Assembly (NCBI GenBank): GCA_050014015.1
Contig: JBEKEC010000016.1
Span: 1-64,000, forward strand
Reading direction: 5' to 3'
From: PALSA-1353 sp050014015
GTDB taxonomy: Bacteria; Planctomycetota; Phycisphaerae; Tepidisphaerales; Tepidisphaeraceae
DNA: 64,000 bases
Part shown: positions 1-8,946 of the stretch, piece after piece
Position numbering within the stretch: position 1 is the stretch's first letter
How the letters are laid out: each line of letters begins with the position of its first letter
The notes under the pieces: model-generated
Told to the model about the DNA's origin: nothing
What the model saw: the letters and a program-made list of their open reading frames with translations, nothing else
Databases searched by the model: none
Position numbers and translations under genes: made by a program

Positions 1-31
1 GCACATCCTGTGCTGCCGTGGTAATATCCAT
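1..31 (-). CDS. Start of a possible toxin partner (cut by window edge)
   Basis: Only ten codons are visible (reading MDITTAAQDV), preceded on the minus strand by a purine-rich AAGGAAGG that could be a ribosome binding site about 4 nt before ATG. It lies directly downstream of the frameshifted antitoxin at 115-362, the position where a PIN-type toxin would sit in a FitA/FitB-like operon. No domain can be recognised from so few residues, so the toxin role is inferred from position alone. Confidence 0.3.
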   Translation of the reverse strand, partial: MDITTAAQDV

Positions 32-114
32 AAGCCCTTCCTTGGGTTAGACGGTTGCGAAACGGAACAACCATTCAAACCCCAAGGCAGGGCTTTTTCA
101 CCTACAATCTTGGC

Positions 115-362
115 TCAGACCCATTTCCACATTTCCGGATCGATTTGCCGCTGTTCTTCGATGGCTCTGTCAAATTCTGGGTCTTCAACCGATGTGCCAA
201 TGAGGAAATCGAGGTTGCGAAACTTCGATGGCGCCTGCTCGATGCCCATGCCGTGCGACAGCGCTTCCAGCGCGACCTGGTTCAAATTTTTCCCTCCAGT
301 TTGGCCCTTCGGCGCAGCGCGGCATCCAGCGCCGGAGGGATTTTCCGCAGTGTGTATTGCAT
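115..362 (-). pseudogene. Ribbon-helix-helix antitoxin, frameshifted
   Basis: Reading from ATG at 362 gives MQYTLRKIPPALDAALRRRA, then a stop about 26 codons in. A shift of one base at the run of five T (plus strand 287-291) restores an open frame to 115. It continues KNLNQVALEALSHGMG and ends with an acidic tail finishing EMWKWV. The repaired product is 82 aa and has the layout of FitA/Arc-like antitoxins: a short beta strand, two helices rich in R/K and LNQVALEAL, and a toxin-binding tail. The break is a homopolymer indel, so it may be a real mutation or a sequencing error. If real, DNA binding would be kept partly but the toxin-binding tail lost. A TAAAAT box (369-374) lies 6 nt before the ATG. 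Confidence 0.7.
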
Positions 363-368
363 GTTTAC

Positions 369-374
369 ATTTTA
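369..374 (-). promoter_or_regulatory. -10 box of the antitoxin, leaderless spacing
   Basis: On the minus strand the hexamer TAAAAT ends 6 nt before the ATG at 362, so transcription would begin at or next to the start codon. No convincing -35 is visible. The same spacing recurs at several other genes in this window. Confidence 0.35.
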
Positions 375-582
375 TGCAATGAGTGCAGGCACGCCACTCG
401 GCCTGCGACCGTGCCCAGTCCTGTCGTCGAGCGACAGGGAAACTCGAAATAGACTTGCCGCCTCCAAGCCGGATAATATGAAAACCTCATTAGGCGCCGA
501 CTGCGGCGGTCGCTACCGGTGGCGAATTGGCGCTGTACGCCGCCGAAAATGGGAAGCCGGGGGATGGAAAGGGCAACTTGGA

Positions 583-1095
583 ATGGCTGGGCTCATCAAT
601 CGCTTGCAAACGACCGACAGCGTATCGCAATTTGAAATTGCCGCCAGGCAGCGATTCGAGGAGGCGTCGCTTTTGTATTTCGGTCGCCGGTCGTATTCGG
701 CGATCTATCTTTACGGATACGCTGTGGAGATGTGGCTCAAGGCCGCCTATTTTCATAACGAAGGGATAATAGCGGGTCTAAATGATCCCCTAACCCAGCG
801 GGATCGGGATCGCGCATGGAAGCAACGGAAAGCGTCCGGAGCGCCAAATCGCTATGCCACCCAGCATGATATCGAGATTTGGGCATACCTGCTGATTTAT
901 ATCCGCCGGACCGCTAGAATCTATCCGCCCTATAATCCGTTGGTTGAAAGCACCCTGCAAAATTATGGTGCGACCATGCGCAATCATTGGAGTGTCGAGA
1001 TGCGCTATCAGCATTTGGAGGCTATTCAGCCGGCGGAAATTGACGCGGTTCGAAACATTGCGGAATGGTTCTCTTCCAATTATCTTTCGTTATGA
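583..1095 (+). CDS. HEPN-like domain protein
   Basis: A 170-aa protein is read from ATG at 583. The frame stays open upstream to 55, but that part is low in protein-like character and runs over the antisense antitoxin gene, so the short start is preferred. An early helix (FEEASLLYFGRRSYSAIYLY, then GYAVEMWLKA) resembles the first helices of HEPN proteins, and RYATQH fits the R-x4-H pattern of HEPN ribonucleases followed by a helical segment (DIEIWAYLL). HEPN proteins often act as RNases in toxin-antitoxin or defence modules, but some are inactive. The next gene starts 9 nt after the stop, so the two form one transcription unit. Function is an inference from fold-like features. Confidence 0.5.
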   Translation: MAGLINRLQTTDSVSQFEIAARQRFEEASLLYFGRRSYSAIYLYGYAVEMWLKAAYFHNEGIIAGLNDPLTQRDRDRAWKQRKASGAPNRYATQHDIEIWAYLLIYIRRTARIYPPYNPLVESTLQNYGATMRNHWSVEMRYQHLEAIQPAEIDAVRNIAEWFSSNYLSL

Positions 1096-1104
1096 GGAGC
1101 CGAC

Positions 1105-1638
1105 ATGCCCGTATTTAGCCATCAAGGTCTCCCGGCGATAAATCACGACGATTTGGTTAATGCATTGGCCAGTGAGTTGTCGGGCGTACCGGTGTCGCCG
1201 CCGCAACCGCAAATCTATGAAGATGAAATTTCACAAACACGCACCTTGCATGTGTTGGTGATCTGGGATCGTTGGGAAGGAGTGCCTGCAAGCGCTCGCG
1301 GCCCGATCATTTACGACGCCTATGAGAAATCTGATTCCGCAAAAATGCTGCGTCTCAAATTTGCCTTCGGCTTCACGTACGACGAAGCTGTCGCGGGTGG
1401 ATACCTGCCCTATAAGGTGGAATCGACAATCCGAGCAAGTGATCGTATCGACCACAATGCGGCCATTAAAGAGATGATTGCATTGGGCGCGCGGCAAACC
1501 GGAACTGGCGTCGAACTGCGGTTTCCTTACCGAACGCTTGCCGACCAGGCTCTAGATCGGCTCGAAGCGAAATTCGGCCAGGGATATTTCGCCCTTGTGC
1601 AAGAGGTAGGGTCCGTCGGGCACTGGGCACGCGCATAG
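1105..1638 (+). CDS. Hypothetical protein paired with the HEPN-like gene
   Basis: 177 aa, not recognised. ATG at 1105 is preceded by GAGGAG at good spacing, which fixes the start. The protein is soluble, with an N-terminal proline-rich stretch (PVSPPQPQ), a beta-like core around residues 48-70 (LHVLVIWDRWEGV) and a mixed C-terminal half. It follows the HEPN-like gene after 9 nt on the same strand, so it may be its partner or antidote, but no nucleotidyltransferase motif (GSxxRG) is present, so it is not a standard MNT/HEPN antitoxin. Its stop is about 55 nt from the convergent dnaK. Confidence 0.6.
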   Translation: MPVFSHQGLPAINHDDLVNALASELSGVPVSPPQPQIYEDEISQTRTLHVLVIWDRWEGVPASARGPIIYDAYEKSDSAKMLRLKFAFGFTYDEAVAGGYLPYKVESTIRASDRIDHNAAIKEMIALGARQTGTGVELRFPYRTLADQALDRLEAKFGQGYFALVQEVGSVGHWARA

Positions 1639-1693
1639 CGAAATTGCGAAAAACTCATTAATCGAACGTTTATTACCCTGGCTCCACCGGAAT

Positions 1694-3619
1694 TTATTCC
1701 TTCACCTCATACTCGGCGTCGATGACGTCTTCGTCTTTCTTGGCGCCGGGGGTGGTTCCGCGGTCGGCGCCGGCTTCGGGAGCGGGGCCGGGGCCCGGGC
1801 CGGCGGGGCCTTTGGCGGCGGCCGCCTTGTATACTTCCTCGCCCAGCTTCAGGCTCGCCTGCTGGAGGGCCTCCATCGTCTTCTTGATGCGATCGCCGTC
1901 GTCGCTCTTGATGGCGTCCTTCAGGTTGTTCAGGGCGCTTTCGATGTTCCCGCGAACGTCGGCGGAAACCTTGTCGCCGTACTCGCGAAGCGATTTCTCG
2001 GTTTCGTAGGCGAAGGCCTCGGCCCGGTTCTTGATGTCGATGGTCTCGCGGCGTTTTTTGTCTTCGGCGGCGTGCTGCTCGGCGTCGCGCTTCATCTTCT
2101 CGATCTCCTCCTTGCTCAGTCCACCGGCGTTTTGAACCGTGATCTTGTTTTCCTTGCCGGTGGCCTTGTCCTTGGCGGAAACGGAGAGGATTCCGTTGAC
2201 GTCGATGTTGAATGTGACTTCGACCTGGGGGACGCCGCGCGGCGCCGGGGGGATGCCCTCGAGGTTGAAAGTTCCCAGCAGGCGGTTGTCGCGGGCGAAT
2301 TCGCGTTCGCCCTGGAGGACATTGATGGTGACGGCGTTTTGGTTGTCGGCGGCGGTGGAGAAGACCTCGGCCTTGCTGGTGGGGATGGTGGTGTTTCGGG
2401 GGATGAGGACGGTCATCACGCCGCCGAGGGTTTCCACGCCGAGTGAAAGGGGCGTGGCGTCGAGGACGAGGATGTCCTTGACCTCACCGGTGGCGATTGC
2501 GCCCTGAATGGCCGCGCCCACGGCAACGACCTCGTCGGGGTTCACGCTCTTGTTGGGTTCCTTGCCGTTGAACAACTCCTTGACGAGGCGCTGCACCATG
2601 GGCACGCGCGTCGAACCGCCGACCAGGACAACCTCGTCGATCTGCGCTGGCGGCAGCTTGGCGTCGCTGAGCGCATCCAGGACGGGCTTGCGGCACTTTT
2701 CAACCAGGGGCCCGATCAGCTGCTCGAGCTTGGAGCGCGTGAGGGAAATCTGCAGGTGTTTTGGCCCGTTCTGATCGGCGGTGATGAAGGGCAGATTCAC
2801 CGTGGTTTCCATCGCGCCGGAAAGCTCGATCTTGGCCTTCTCGGCGGCTTCCTTGAGCCGCTGCAACGCCATGGGGTCTTTGCGCAGATCGATTCCTTCG
2901 GTGCGTTTGAACTCGTCGGCGAGAAAGTTGATGAGGACTTGGTCGAAATCGTCGCCGCCGAGATGGGTGTCGCCGTTGATGCTAAGCACCTCGAAGACAC
3001 CCTCGCCGACGTCCAGAACGGAAACGTCGAACGTACCGCCGCCGAGGTCGAACACGCAGATTTTTTCGTTCTTTTTTTTGTCCAGGCCGTAGGCGAGCGC
3101 CGCGGCGGTGGGTTCGGGCAGGACGCGAAGGACCTTGAGTCCGGCGATTTCACCGGCGTCCTTGGTGGCCTTGCGCTGGGCGTCATTGAAATACGCCGGA
3201 ACGGTAATGACCGCTTCGGTCACCTTTTCGCCGAGATAATCCTCCGCGGTCTTTTTGAGATCGCCGAGGATCATGGCGCTGATGGCCTCGGGGGTGTATT
3301 TCTTGCCGCGGATTTCGACCTGCACCAACTCCTCCGGGGCGCCCATGATGGTGTAGGGCACCATCTTTTCCTCGGAGCCGACCTCGCTGTGCCGCCGGCC
3401 CATGAATCGCTTGATGCTGAAGACCGTGTTCTTGGGATTGGTGACTTGCTGATGCTTGGCATTCTGGCCAACGATGCGCTCGCCCTTGTCGGTGAAGGCG
3501 ACGACCGACGGAGTCAGCCGGCTGCCTTGGGCGTTGATCAGGACTTTAGGCTGATCGCCCTCCATGATGGCGACGACGCTGTTGGTGGTGCCCAAATCGA
3601 TGCCGATAATTTTTGCCAT
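1694..3619 (-). CDS. dnaK: Chaperone DnaK (Hsp70)
   Basis: A 641-aa protein of full Hsp70 length. The ATPase domain (about residues 1-385) starts with IGIDLGTTNSVVAI and contains the phosphate-binding FDLGGGTFDVSVLD and the VLVGGSTRVPMVQ loops. The substrate-binding domain follows the conserved linker (DILVLDATPLSLG) and ends in a helical lid. A Gly/Pro-rich stretch near 605-625 leads to an acidic tail ending YEVKE. It acts in cytosolic protein folding with DnaJ and GrpE, neither of which is encoded beside it. AAGGAG precedes the ATG. The gene stands alone between convergent and divergent neighbours. No CIRCE element is evident upstream, but a direct repeat is present at 3695-3733. Confidence 0.98.
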   Translation of the reverse strand: MAKIIGIDLGTTNSVVAIMEGDQPKVLINAQGSRLTPSVVAFTDKGERIVGQNAKHQQVTNPKNTVFSIKRFMGRRHSEVGSEEKMVPYTIMGAPEELVQVEIRGKKYTPEAISAMILGDLKKTAEDYLGEKVTEAVITVPAYFNDAQRKATKDAGEIAGLKVLRVLPEPTAAALAYGLDKKKNEKICVFDLGGGTFDVSVLDVGEGVFEVLSINGDTHLGGDDFDQVLINFLADEFKRTEGIDLRKDPMALQRLKEAAEKAKIELSGAMETTVNLPFITADQNGPKHLQISLTRSKLEQLIGPLVEKCRKPVLDALSDAKLPPAQIDEVVLVGGSTRVPMVQRLVKELFNGKEPNKSVNPDEVVAVGAAIQGAIATGEVKDILVLDATPLSLGVETLGGVMTVLIPRNTTIPTSKAEVFSTAADNQNAVTINVLQGEREFARDNRLLGTFNLEGIPPAPRGVPQVEVTFNIDVNGILSVSAKDKATGKENKITVQNAGGLSKEEIEKMKRDAEQHAAEDKKRRETIDIKNRAEAFAYETEKSLREYGDKVSADVRGNIESALNNLKDAIKSDDGDRIKKTMEALQQASLKLGEEVYKAAAAKGPAGPGPGPAPEAGADRGTTPGAKKDEDVIDAEYEVKE

Positions 3620-3694
3620 GAAATACGCTCCTTAAATACGGTCGCAAACCACTGATGAATGGCAAAGTTCGTGCCAAGGGGAAGCGGGGATCGC

Positions 3695-3733
3695 TATGGT
3701 GTAAGTATTTGCCGAAAAAAAGGTTATGGTGTA
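3695..3733. promoter_or_regulatory. Direct repeat upstream of dnaK, candidate operator
   Basis: The 9-mer TATGGTGTA occurs at 3695-3703 and again at 3725-3733, exactly 30 bp apart (about three helical turns), 76-114 bp upstream of the dnaK start. Same-face spacing of identical motifs suits a dimeric regulator, but no family consensus is matched. It could equally serve the region upstream of the 3819-5426 gene's terminator end, so the link to dnaK is inference. Confidence 0.35.
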
Positions 3734-3818
3734 GTGCGGGTTTGCTCATCCGCGGGCGATGCCAATCCGGATGCCAAATCGACAGTCGGCGAGCGAGTCC
3801 TGCCGTTTCGGCAATGGT

Positions 3819-5426
3819 TCAGATTCGCCGGCGGCGAGCAAGAAAACCAAGGCCGGCAATGGAGATCAACGCCATCGACGCCGGTTCGGGAACCTGCGCA
3901 ACTGGCGTAATCAGCACGGCGGAGGAGCCATCGTCGTAAAACACGCCGACGCCGATGTAGTTGTCGTCGCTGACGGAGTTTTTGTAAAAGTCGCTTTCCT
4001 GAGCCAGGTCGCTGAGCGTAAAGCCGTAAACCGGGGAGGAACTGGGAGTGCCGTTGAGGTCGGCTGGTTGCCCGGTTTCCAGGAGAACGGTGGGGCTGGA
4101 ACCGGCATCCGCGGGCGTCCATTCGAGCAAGGCCTGTTCATCGGAGGAGAGCGAGGCGTCATAAACCTCGGCGTTAAAAATGATGGTGCCGGCGTTGTTG
4201 ACCTCGGGGACCCAAACGGAGCCCCCGAATTGTAGGCCGATGATCGGCAGGGGCGTGCCGTCGGAAAGGGCGACCTTGGTATAAGACGGAGCAGTGACAT
4301 CGGTGTTCACGGCGGCAATGACGGAGGCGATGGGACTGACGGCGGTGGCGTCGGCGTATTGAACGGTGTCGTTCGCGTCGCTCGTTCCATCGGGCACGAA
4401 CAGGGCGATTTTACCTTGAGGCGACAATTCTCCCAGCGCGCTCTTTCCGGAGCCGGGGGTTATGGACGTGGTGGAATTGGCCAGGATAGGCTGGGGCGCG
4501 CCGCCGTTTTTGCTGAGTACGACATTCTGGGTAAAGCCGCCGCCGGTCCCCTGCCCGAGCATCAGAGCCGCGCTAAAGCTGCCGGTGCTGGTGTATCCCA
4601 TCACCATCGAGGCGCCCGATGACGCGGGAGCGAGCGCTCCGGAGATCAGGGTTTGGCTGGCGCCGGAGAGCTTGTACACGCCTTGGCCGCCGGCAGCGCT
4701 CAATTGCGCCACGGCTGTTGGGGTGGTGAGGCTCGGAACCTCGTTACCCAGGCCGTCTCGAAAAGTCGCATTGGCAAGAGTGGGCGGATTCGCGGGCGTA
4801 AACACTTGCGAGGTGGAAGCGGCGTTTCCGCGAACCAGGACTCCCGGGGTCGAAGACGTATTGGCGGGAAACAATGCCTGGCCGCCGGCGTCGACTTGGA
4901 GCGAAATCGTTCCATCCGGATTGATAACCGAGTTGGCTCCGGAGAACGAATAGCTTCCCGTCCCATCGAACGCCACATTGGACAAGGTGGGAACGCCGCC
5001 GGCGATGTCGAGTTGAACGATGCCGTAACCGCCAGCGCCGCCGTTGGCGGCGGAGGCCTGGGCGGCGAAGAAAAGTCGCGCGCCGGTTGCGGAATTCTGA
5101 GCCAGGGCAAGGTTATCAAAAGTAGAGAATTGCGGGTTCGCCAACAGATTAACCGTAGGCGTGTTGGTTTCGGCGACGGCTTGGCTGTTAAATAGTTGGG
5201 TGTTGGCAATCGGCGTCGAGTAAACGATGATAGGATTGCCATCGTCGAGCAGGGCGTTGGTGAAGACATCGCCGCCAGTGCCGACGACGACCTGAATAGG
5301 GCCAATGATCTGGTTGCCTCCGAAAGAATCGGTTGAATCGAAGACGGTGGTAAACGGAACGTTCGGCGAAGCCATGGCCGAAGCCGAAACCGCCAGCACG
5401 CCAGCAAGCATCCATGTAGTGCGCAT
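3819..5426 (-). CDS. PEP-CTERM exosortase-sorted secreted protein
   Basis: 535 aa from ATG at 5426, chosen because GGAGGGAA lies 5 nt upstream; an in-frame start 24 nt earlier lacks this. The N-terminus (MRTTWMLAGVLAVSASAMA) is a Sec signal peptide. The C-terminus is a textbook PEP-CTERM tail: VPEPASMALISIAGLGFLA followed by RRRRI, i.e. PEP motif, hydrophobic helix and arginine cluster recognised by exosortase. The body is Gly/Ala/Ser/Thr-rich with repeated short segments (for example NxxGT, ANTSST), typical of beta-rich surface proteins of planctomycetes. Its substrate or partner is unknown. No exosortase gene is in this window. Confidence 0.85.
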   Translation of the reverse strand: MRTTWMLAGVLAVSASAMASPNVPFTTVFDSTDSFGGNQIIGPIQVVVGTGGDVFTNALLDDGNPIIVYSTPIANTQLFNSQAVAETNTPTVNLLANPQFSTFDNLALAQNSATGARLFFAAQASAANGGAGGYGIVQLDIAGGVPTLSNVAFDGTGSYSFSGANSVINPDGTISLQVDAGGQALFPANTSSTPGVLVRGNAASTSQVFTPANPPTLANATFRDGLGNEVPSLTTPTAVAQLSAAGGQGVYKLSGASQTLISGALAPASSGASMVMGYTSTGSFSAALMLGQGTGGGFTQNVVLSKNGGAPQPILANSTTSITPGSGKSALGELSPQGKIALFVPDGTSDANDTVQYADATAVSPIASVIAAVNTDVTAPSYTKVALSDGTPLPIIGLQFGGSVWVPEVNNAGTIIFNAEVYDASLSSDEQALLEWTPADAGSSPTVLLETGQPADLNGTPSSSPVYGFTLSDLAQESDFYKNSVSDDNYIGVGVFYDDGSSAVLITPVAQVPEPASMALISIAGLGFLARRRRI

Positions 5427-5774
5427 TTTTCTTCCCTCCAGACGGGCCAATGAGGATCGAAGTGGTTATCTTACTGGCCGGCAAACTAATTTTCAATGAA
5501 TAACTAGCGATAAATGCGCTAATAATGGCCGCGATGTCGCAAAAGCGGAAAGGCTAATTTTTGAAGCGGATTCTGCAATTTGAATAAGCTTGTGTGAATC
5601 GAAGCGAGAGATTATTTTTTTCAAAGTTGGAGTCGGTATAAGCGGTTGCGCATTTCCTAGAATTGTGCGGCGTCCGCCATGGGGCAATAGCTGTGTAAGG
5701 GCGCCTCTGGCATCTGTGGAGTGCGGGCGGGCGGACGGCCGTTAACAGGATTCTCGGTTGCCAGGCAGGGCTTG
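5427..5774. other. Divergent intergenic region without a gene
   Basis: About 350 bp separate the PEP-CTERM gene (minus) from the kinase gene (plus) and must carry both promoters. It is AT-richer than its surroundings near 5500-5660. I see no convincing -35/-10 pair, no hairpin and no credible ORF; the short ORFs here lack ribosome binding sites and protein-like composition. Confidence 0.6.
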
Positions 5775-8700
5775 ATGTACCAGGCGAAACAGCGCGTCGG
5801 AGAATACGTGCTAGATGAGCTTGTGGGCCAGACCGCCTACGCGGAGGAATGGCGCGCGCACCATCACGTATGGTCGGACCAACAGGCGGTGGTGAAAATC
5901 CCCACGGACCCGCAATACGTCAACAATCTTCGGCAGGAGGGAATTCGGGTCCATCGGTTGGTTCATCCGAACATCCTTTGTCCGTTGGGGTTCGATCCGA
6001 CGGCGCAGCCGCCTTATCTCATCACGGAATACATCCAGAGCGAAACGCTGCGGGCGTGGATCGATGCCCGGCGGTTGACCGTGGGGCAATCGGTGAACGT
6101 GCTGCGGCAGGTTCTGGAAGCCTTGCAGTTTGGCCACGAGCGCCAAGTGGTGCACGGCGACGTCAAGCCGGAAAACATTCTGCTGGACACGTCGGCGGCG
6201 TCGAGTGATTTTGCGTCGGTCGGGTCGGTCAAAATGACGGACTTCGGGGTGGGGATAGCAGCGGCGGCGACGGTGACGCGGGATGCCGCGGCCAAGGCGC
6301 AGCCGCAGGGCGGCTCCCTGGCGTACGTCGCCCCCGAGCAGCGCGAGGGCGCTGCGCCGGACGTCAAATCGGATATCTACGCGGTCGGCGTGGTGATGTT
6401 CGAGATGCTGACCGGCGAGCGGCCGAGCGGCGCGGAATTGCCCAGCGAATTGAACTCCCAGGTCCCAAGCTGGCTGGACGACATTTTCAAGAAATCGTAC
6501 GCGCGGCGCGACCGGCGATTTGAATCGGCAAGAGCGTTTCTCGACGCGCTGTCGAGGCAGGGCGTATCGGCTGCGCCTCCCGCGCCGGCGGCCGCGCCGG
6601 AGGCGGGGCTGCGATTTCGCCAGGAGGGCCAGAGCCCGCCGCCTGGGCCGGTCTCTCAGGAGCCGGAAATCAGCGGTGAAATTGCCTTCGCCCCGGAGGA
6701 TGGCGGGCCGGCGAGAAATGCGCCGGCGCCAAGCGCCGGGACCGATGAAGGCGCCGAGGATTCGGAAGCAATCTCGTTGCTGGGGGATGGCGAGCCGGCG
6801 CCGGCGGCCCCGGCGCTGCCGGCCGATGAGGAACAACTCGAAGAGCAACAGGAGGCAGGCGCCGATACCGCGGCGACGGCCGAGGACCAGACCGGCGGCG
6901 AGCCGGTGCTCCCGGTGATTCCGCGCGTCCCATCTCCGGCGGACCTGGATGCGCTGTTCGACGAGCTGAATAAAAAGCAGGTGCGGACGCCCGAGGAGTT
7001 GCGAGCGGCGCTGAAGGGATATTTTGAAATCCGCGACCTGGATCAGGGTGAATCGGCCAATATCCGGCTGCGGCTGATGAAGTGGGCCAACGCCCTGGCC
7101 GGCGGGAACGCGGAGTTGGAGGACCATATCAAGCTGATCAACGCCGCGGCCAGGCCGTTGTACGTCGTGAAGCTGTTGTTGCGTTCGACGCGCGGGGACG
7201 AACCGGAGCGATCGCAGGCGATGGAGCACCTGATCGGGGAGCAGGCGGGTTCGGCGCTGAGGTCTGGGGATTACCGGTTGATCGGGCATTTTTCCTCGAC
7301 GGCGTTGAACGAGAAGCTGCTGGAAGCGATCTCCAGCACGCCGCTGCGGACCGCGGTGATGAATTTGACGCGCGAGGCCCGGCGCGAATTCTTCGGCCGG
7401 ATTCAGCGCCAGGACCTGCTCATCTTCCGCGCCAACATCATCACGGCGGCGTACCGGTTCGATCGGCGTAAATATCGCGCGTTCATGGTGGGCAACGCGC
7501 TGAGCGTGGTGTCGGCGGGCGAGCCGTTTACCAAGATCCGCCAGGAGCCGACGAAGCGGGCGGCAACGCTTCTCAATGGGGAACAGCTTCAACAGGGGAT
7601 GAAGGAACTGCGCCGGGCCCTGGACGATCCGCAATGGGAAACCAAGGCCAATGCGATTCTGACGGCCTGGCGCGGGAAACTGGCGGCGGCCTACGTCGTC
7701 GAGGCGAAGCAGATATTTAACCACTACGGTTGGCTGGAGAGCCTGCAATACTCGGCCAAGGCCGGGCAGCTTGTCCCGGGCCAGGAAGATGCGCTGGCAC
7801 ACGCGGCATTGGTCCGCAAGCGCATGGGCCAGCTTCAGCTTCTGCCGGGAACGTTCATCGCCGTCGTGCTCGTGGGCCTGGCGATCACGTGGGCGTTTCA
7901 AATGGTATCGCCGCCGCAACCCAAGCTCCTGCTCATGCAGACCGTGCAATCGCCGCTGTTTGCCGCGGGGGTGGCGGCATGGATCGCGACGCTTTGGTCC
8001 AAAGCGGTTTTGAAAGCGCGGATGGCGCGCACGGATTTCGCCTTCTATCAGGCGGCGGTGTTCCCGCTGCTGGTGGCGCTGGCGATCGCCTTCGTCAAAT
8101 ATCCCAACCCGACCCGGGACGCGATTTGCGGCGGGCTGCTGATCGCGGTCATCGTCGCGGACGTGATGATCTTCAAAAAACTTCGCAGGCATCTGCTGCG
8201 TCGCACGGACGATCAAGGTCTGATCGGCGACGGAATGACCGTGCTGAACCGGATCGAAACTTATCTCGGCGAGGACTGGGAGAGATTGCGGCCGCACTAT
8301 CTCGAATTGGGTCCGCTCTACAGTTTCACCTCGGTGCAGGCGGCCCAGGCGTCGATGGGGGAACTGTTCGAGGCGCCGGAGGAGGGTTCCAGCGACGATA
8401 CGGTGGACGGCTCGCTCACGGGCACGTGGACGCCCCAACCATCGCCGGACCTGGAGACCGGCAATCCGGAAGTGGATCGGCTGGTCGGGCAGATGAACGC
8501 GAGGATTTCGGCGAATCTGCGGACGCTGGCGCCGGCGGCGCGAATGCTTCTGACCATTTTCGGCGAATATTCCAAGGCGGTCTCCAACCACCAGCTTGGG
8601 ATGATGCAGACCAATGCCGCCAAGATCGAGCAGAAGGGGAAGGACCTTGCGGGCCGGCTGTTGGATTTTGAGCGGCTTTGCCGCTCGCCGTTGACGCTCA

Positions 8701-8900
8701 ACGCGGGGGAGAACGAGGAATTGATCCAACAGGCGGCCGATCGCCTGGCGCGGCGCGGCGAAGACCCGGACATCAGGTTGCTGAAGTCCCTGGCGGATCG
8801 GGCGAAGGAATTCCGCGAGGACCAGAGCCGGGCCGCGACGGACCTGGCGGCGCTGGCGCCGCAGGTGGAAGCGGCCATCGAGCGGTTGAAAAAAGGATGA
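5775..8900 (+). CDS. Membrane-anchored serine/threonine protein kinase
   Basis: 1041 aa from ATG at 5775 (MYQAKQRVGEYVL); the frame opens 54 nt earlier but kinase homology begins here. Kinase domain residues about 8-265: ATP-binding lysine in VVKIP (K41), catalytic loop HGDVKPEN (HGD replaces HRD, D129), metal-binding DFG (156-158), and APEQREG in the activation segment. The glycine loop is degenerate (LVGQTAYAEEW). A Pro/Glu/Ala-rich acidic linker spans about 275-395, then a long helical region, four hydrophobic membrane segments (about 690-800) and a cytosolic helical tail. The Hanks-type kinase therefore faces the cytoplasm. Such kinases are abundant in planctomycetes, with mostly unknown targets. 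Next gene is 46 nt downstream. Confidence 0.9.
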   Translation: MYQAKQRVGEYVLDELVGQTAYAEEWRAHHHVWSDQQAVVKIPTDPQYVNNLRQEGIRVHRLVHPNILCPLGFDPTAQPPYLITEYIQSETLRAWIDARRLTVGQSVNVLRQVLEALQFGHERQVVHGDVKPENILLDTSAASSDFASVGSVKMTDFGVGIAAAATVTRDAAAKAQPQGGSLAYVAPEQREGAAPDVKSDIYAVGVVMFEMLTGERPSGAELPSELNSQVPSWLDDIFKKSYARRDRRFESARAFLDALSRQGVSAAPPAPAAAPEAGLRFRQEGQSPPPGPVSQEPEISGEIAFAPEDGGPARNAPAPSAGTDEGAEDSEAISLLGDGEPAPAAPALPADEEQLEEQQEAGADTAATAEDQTGGEPVLPVIPRVPSPADLDALFDELNKKQVRTPEELRAALKGYFEIRDLDQGESANIRLRLMKWANALAGGNAELEDHIKLINAAARPLYVVKLLLRSTRGDEPERSQAMEHLIGEQAGSALRSGDYRLIGHFSSTALNEKLLEAISSTPLRTAVMNLTREARREFFGRIQRQDLLIFRANIITAAYRFDRRKYRAFMVGNALSVVSAGEPFTKIRQEPTKRAATLLNGEQLQQGMKELRRALDDPQWETKANAILTAWRGKLAAAYVVEAKQIFNHYGWLESLQYSAKAGQLVPGQEDALAHAALVRKRMGQLQLLPGTFIAVVLVGLAITWAFQMVSPPQPKLLLMQTVQSPLFAAGVAAWIATLWSKAVLKARMARTDFAFYQAAVFPLLVALAIAFVKYPNPTRDAICGGLLIAVIVADVMIFKKLRRHLLRRTDDQGLIGDGMTVLNRIETYLGEDWERLRPHYLELGPLYSFTSVQAAQASMGELFEAPEEGSSDDTVDGSLTGTWTPQPSPDLETGNPEVDRLVGQMNARISANLRTLAPAARMLLTIFGEYSKAVSNHQLGMMQTNAAKIEQKGKDLAGRLLDFERLCRSPLTLNAGENEELIQQAADRLARRGEDPDIRLLKSLADRAKEFREDQSRAATDLAALAPQVEAAIERLKKG

Positions 8901-8946
8901 ATCGCCAAGTTTGAATCCGCCCGGCGGGCCGCATAGGCTTGCTTGA

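Noticed and set aside
2756..3655. 299-aa frame opposite dnaK
   Set aside because: Open frames antisense to dnaK are a known artefact of its codon pattern; no ribosome binding site or domain.
3620..3700. CIRCE operator at dnaK
   Set aside because: The TTAGCACTC-N9-GAGTGCTAA pattern is absent.
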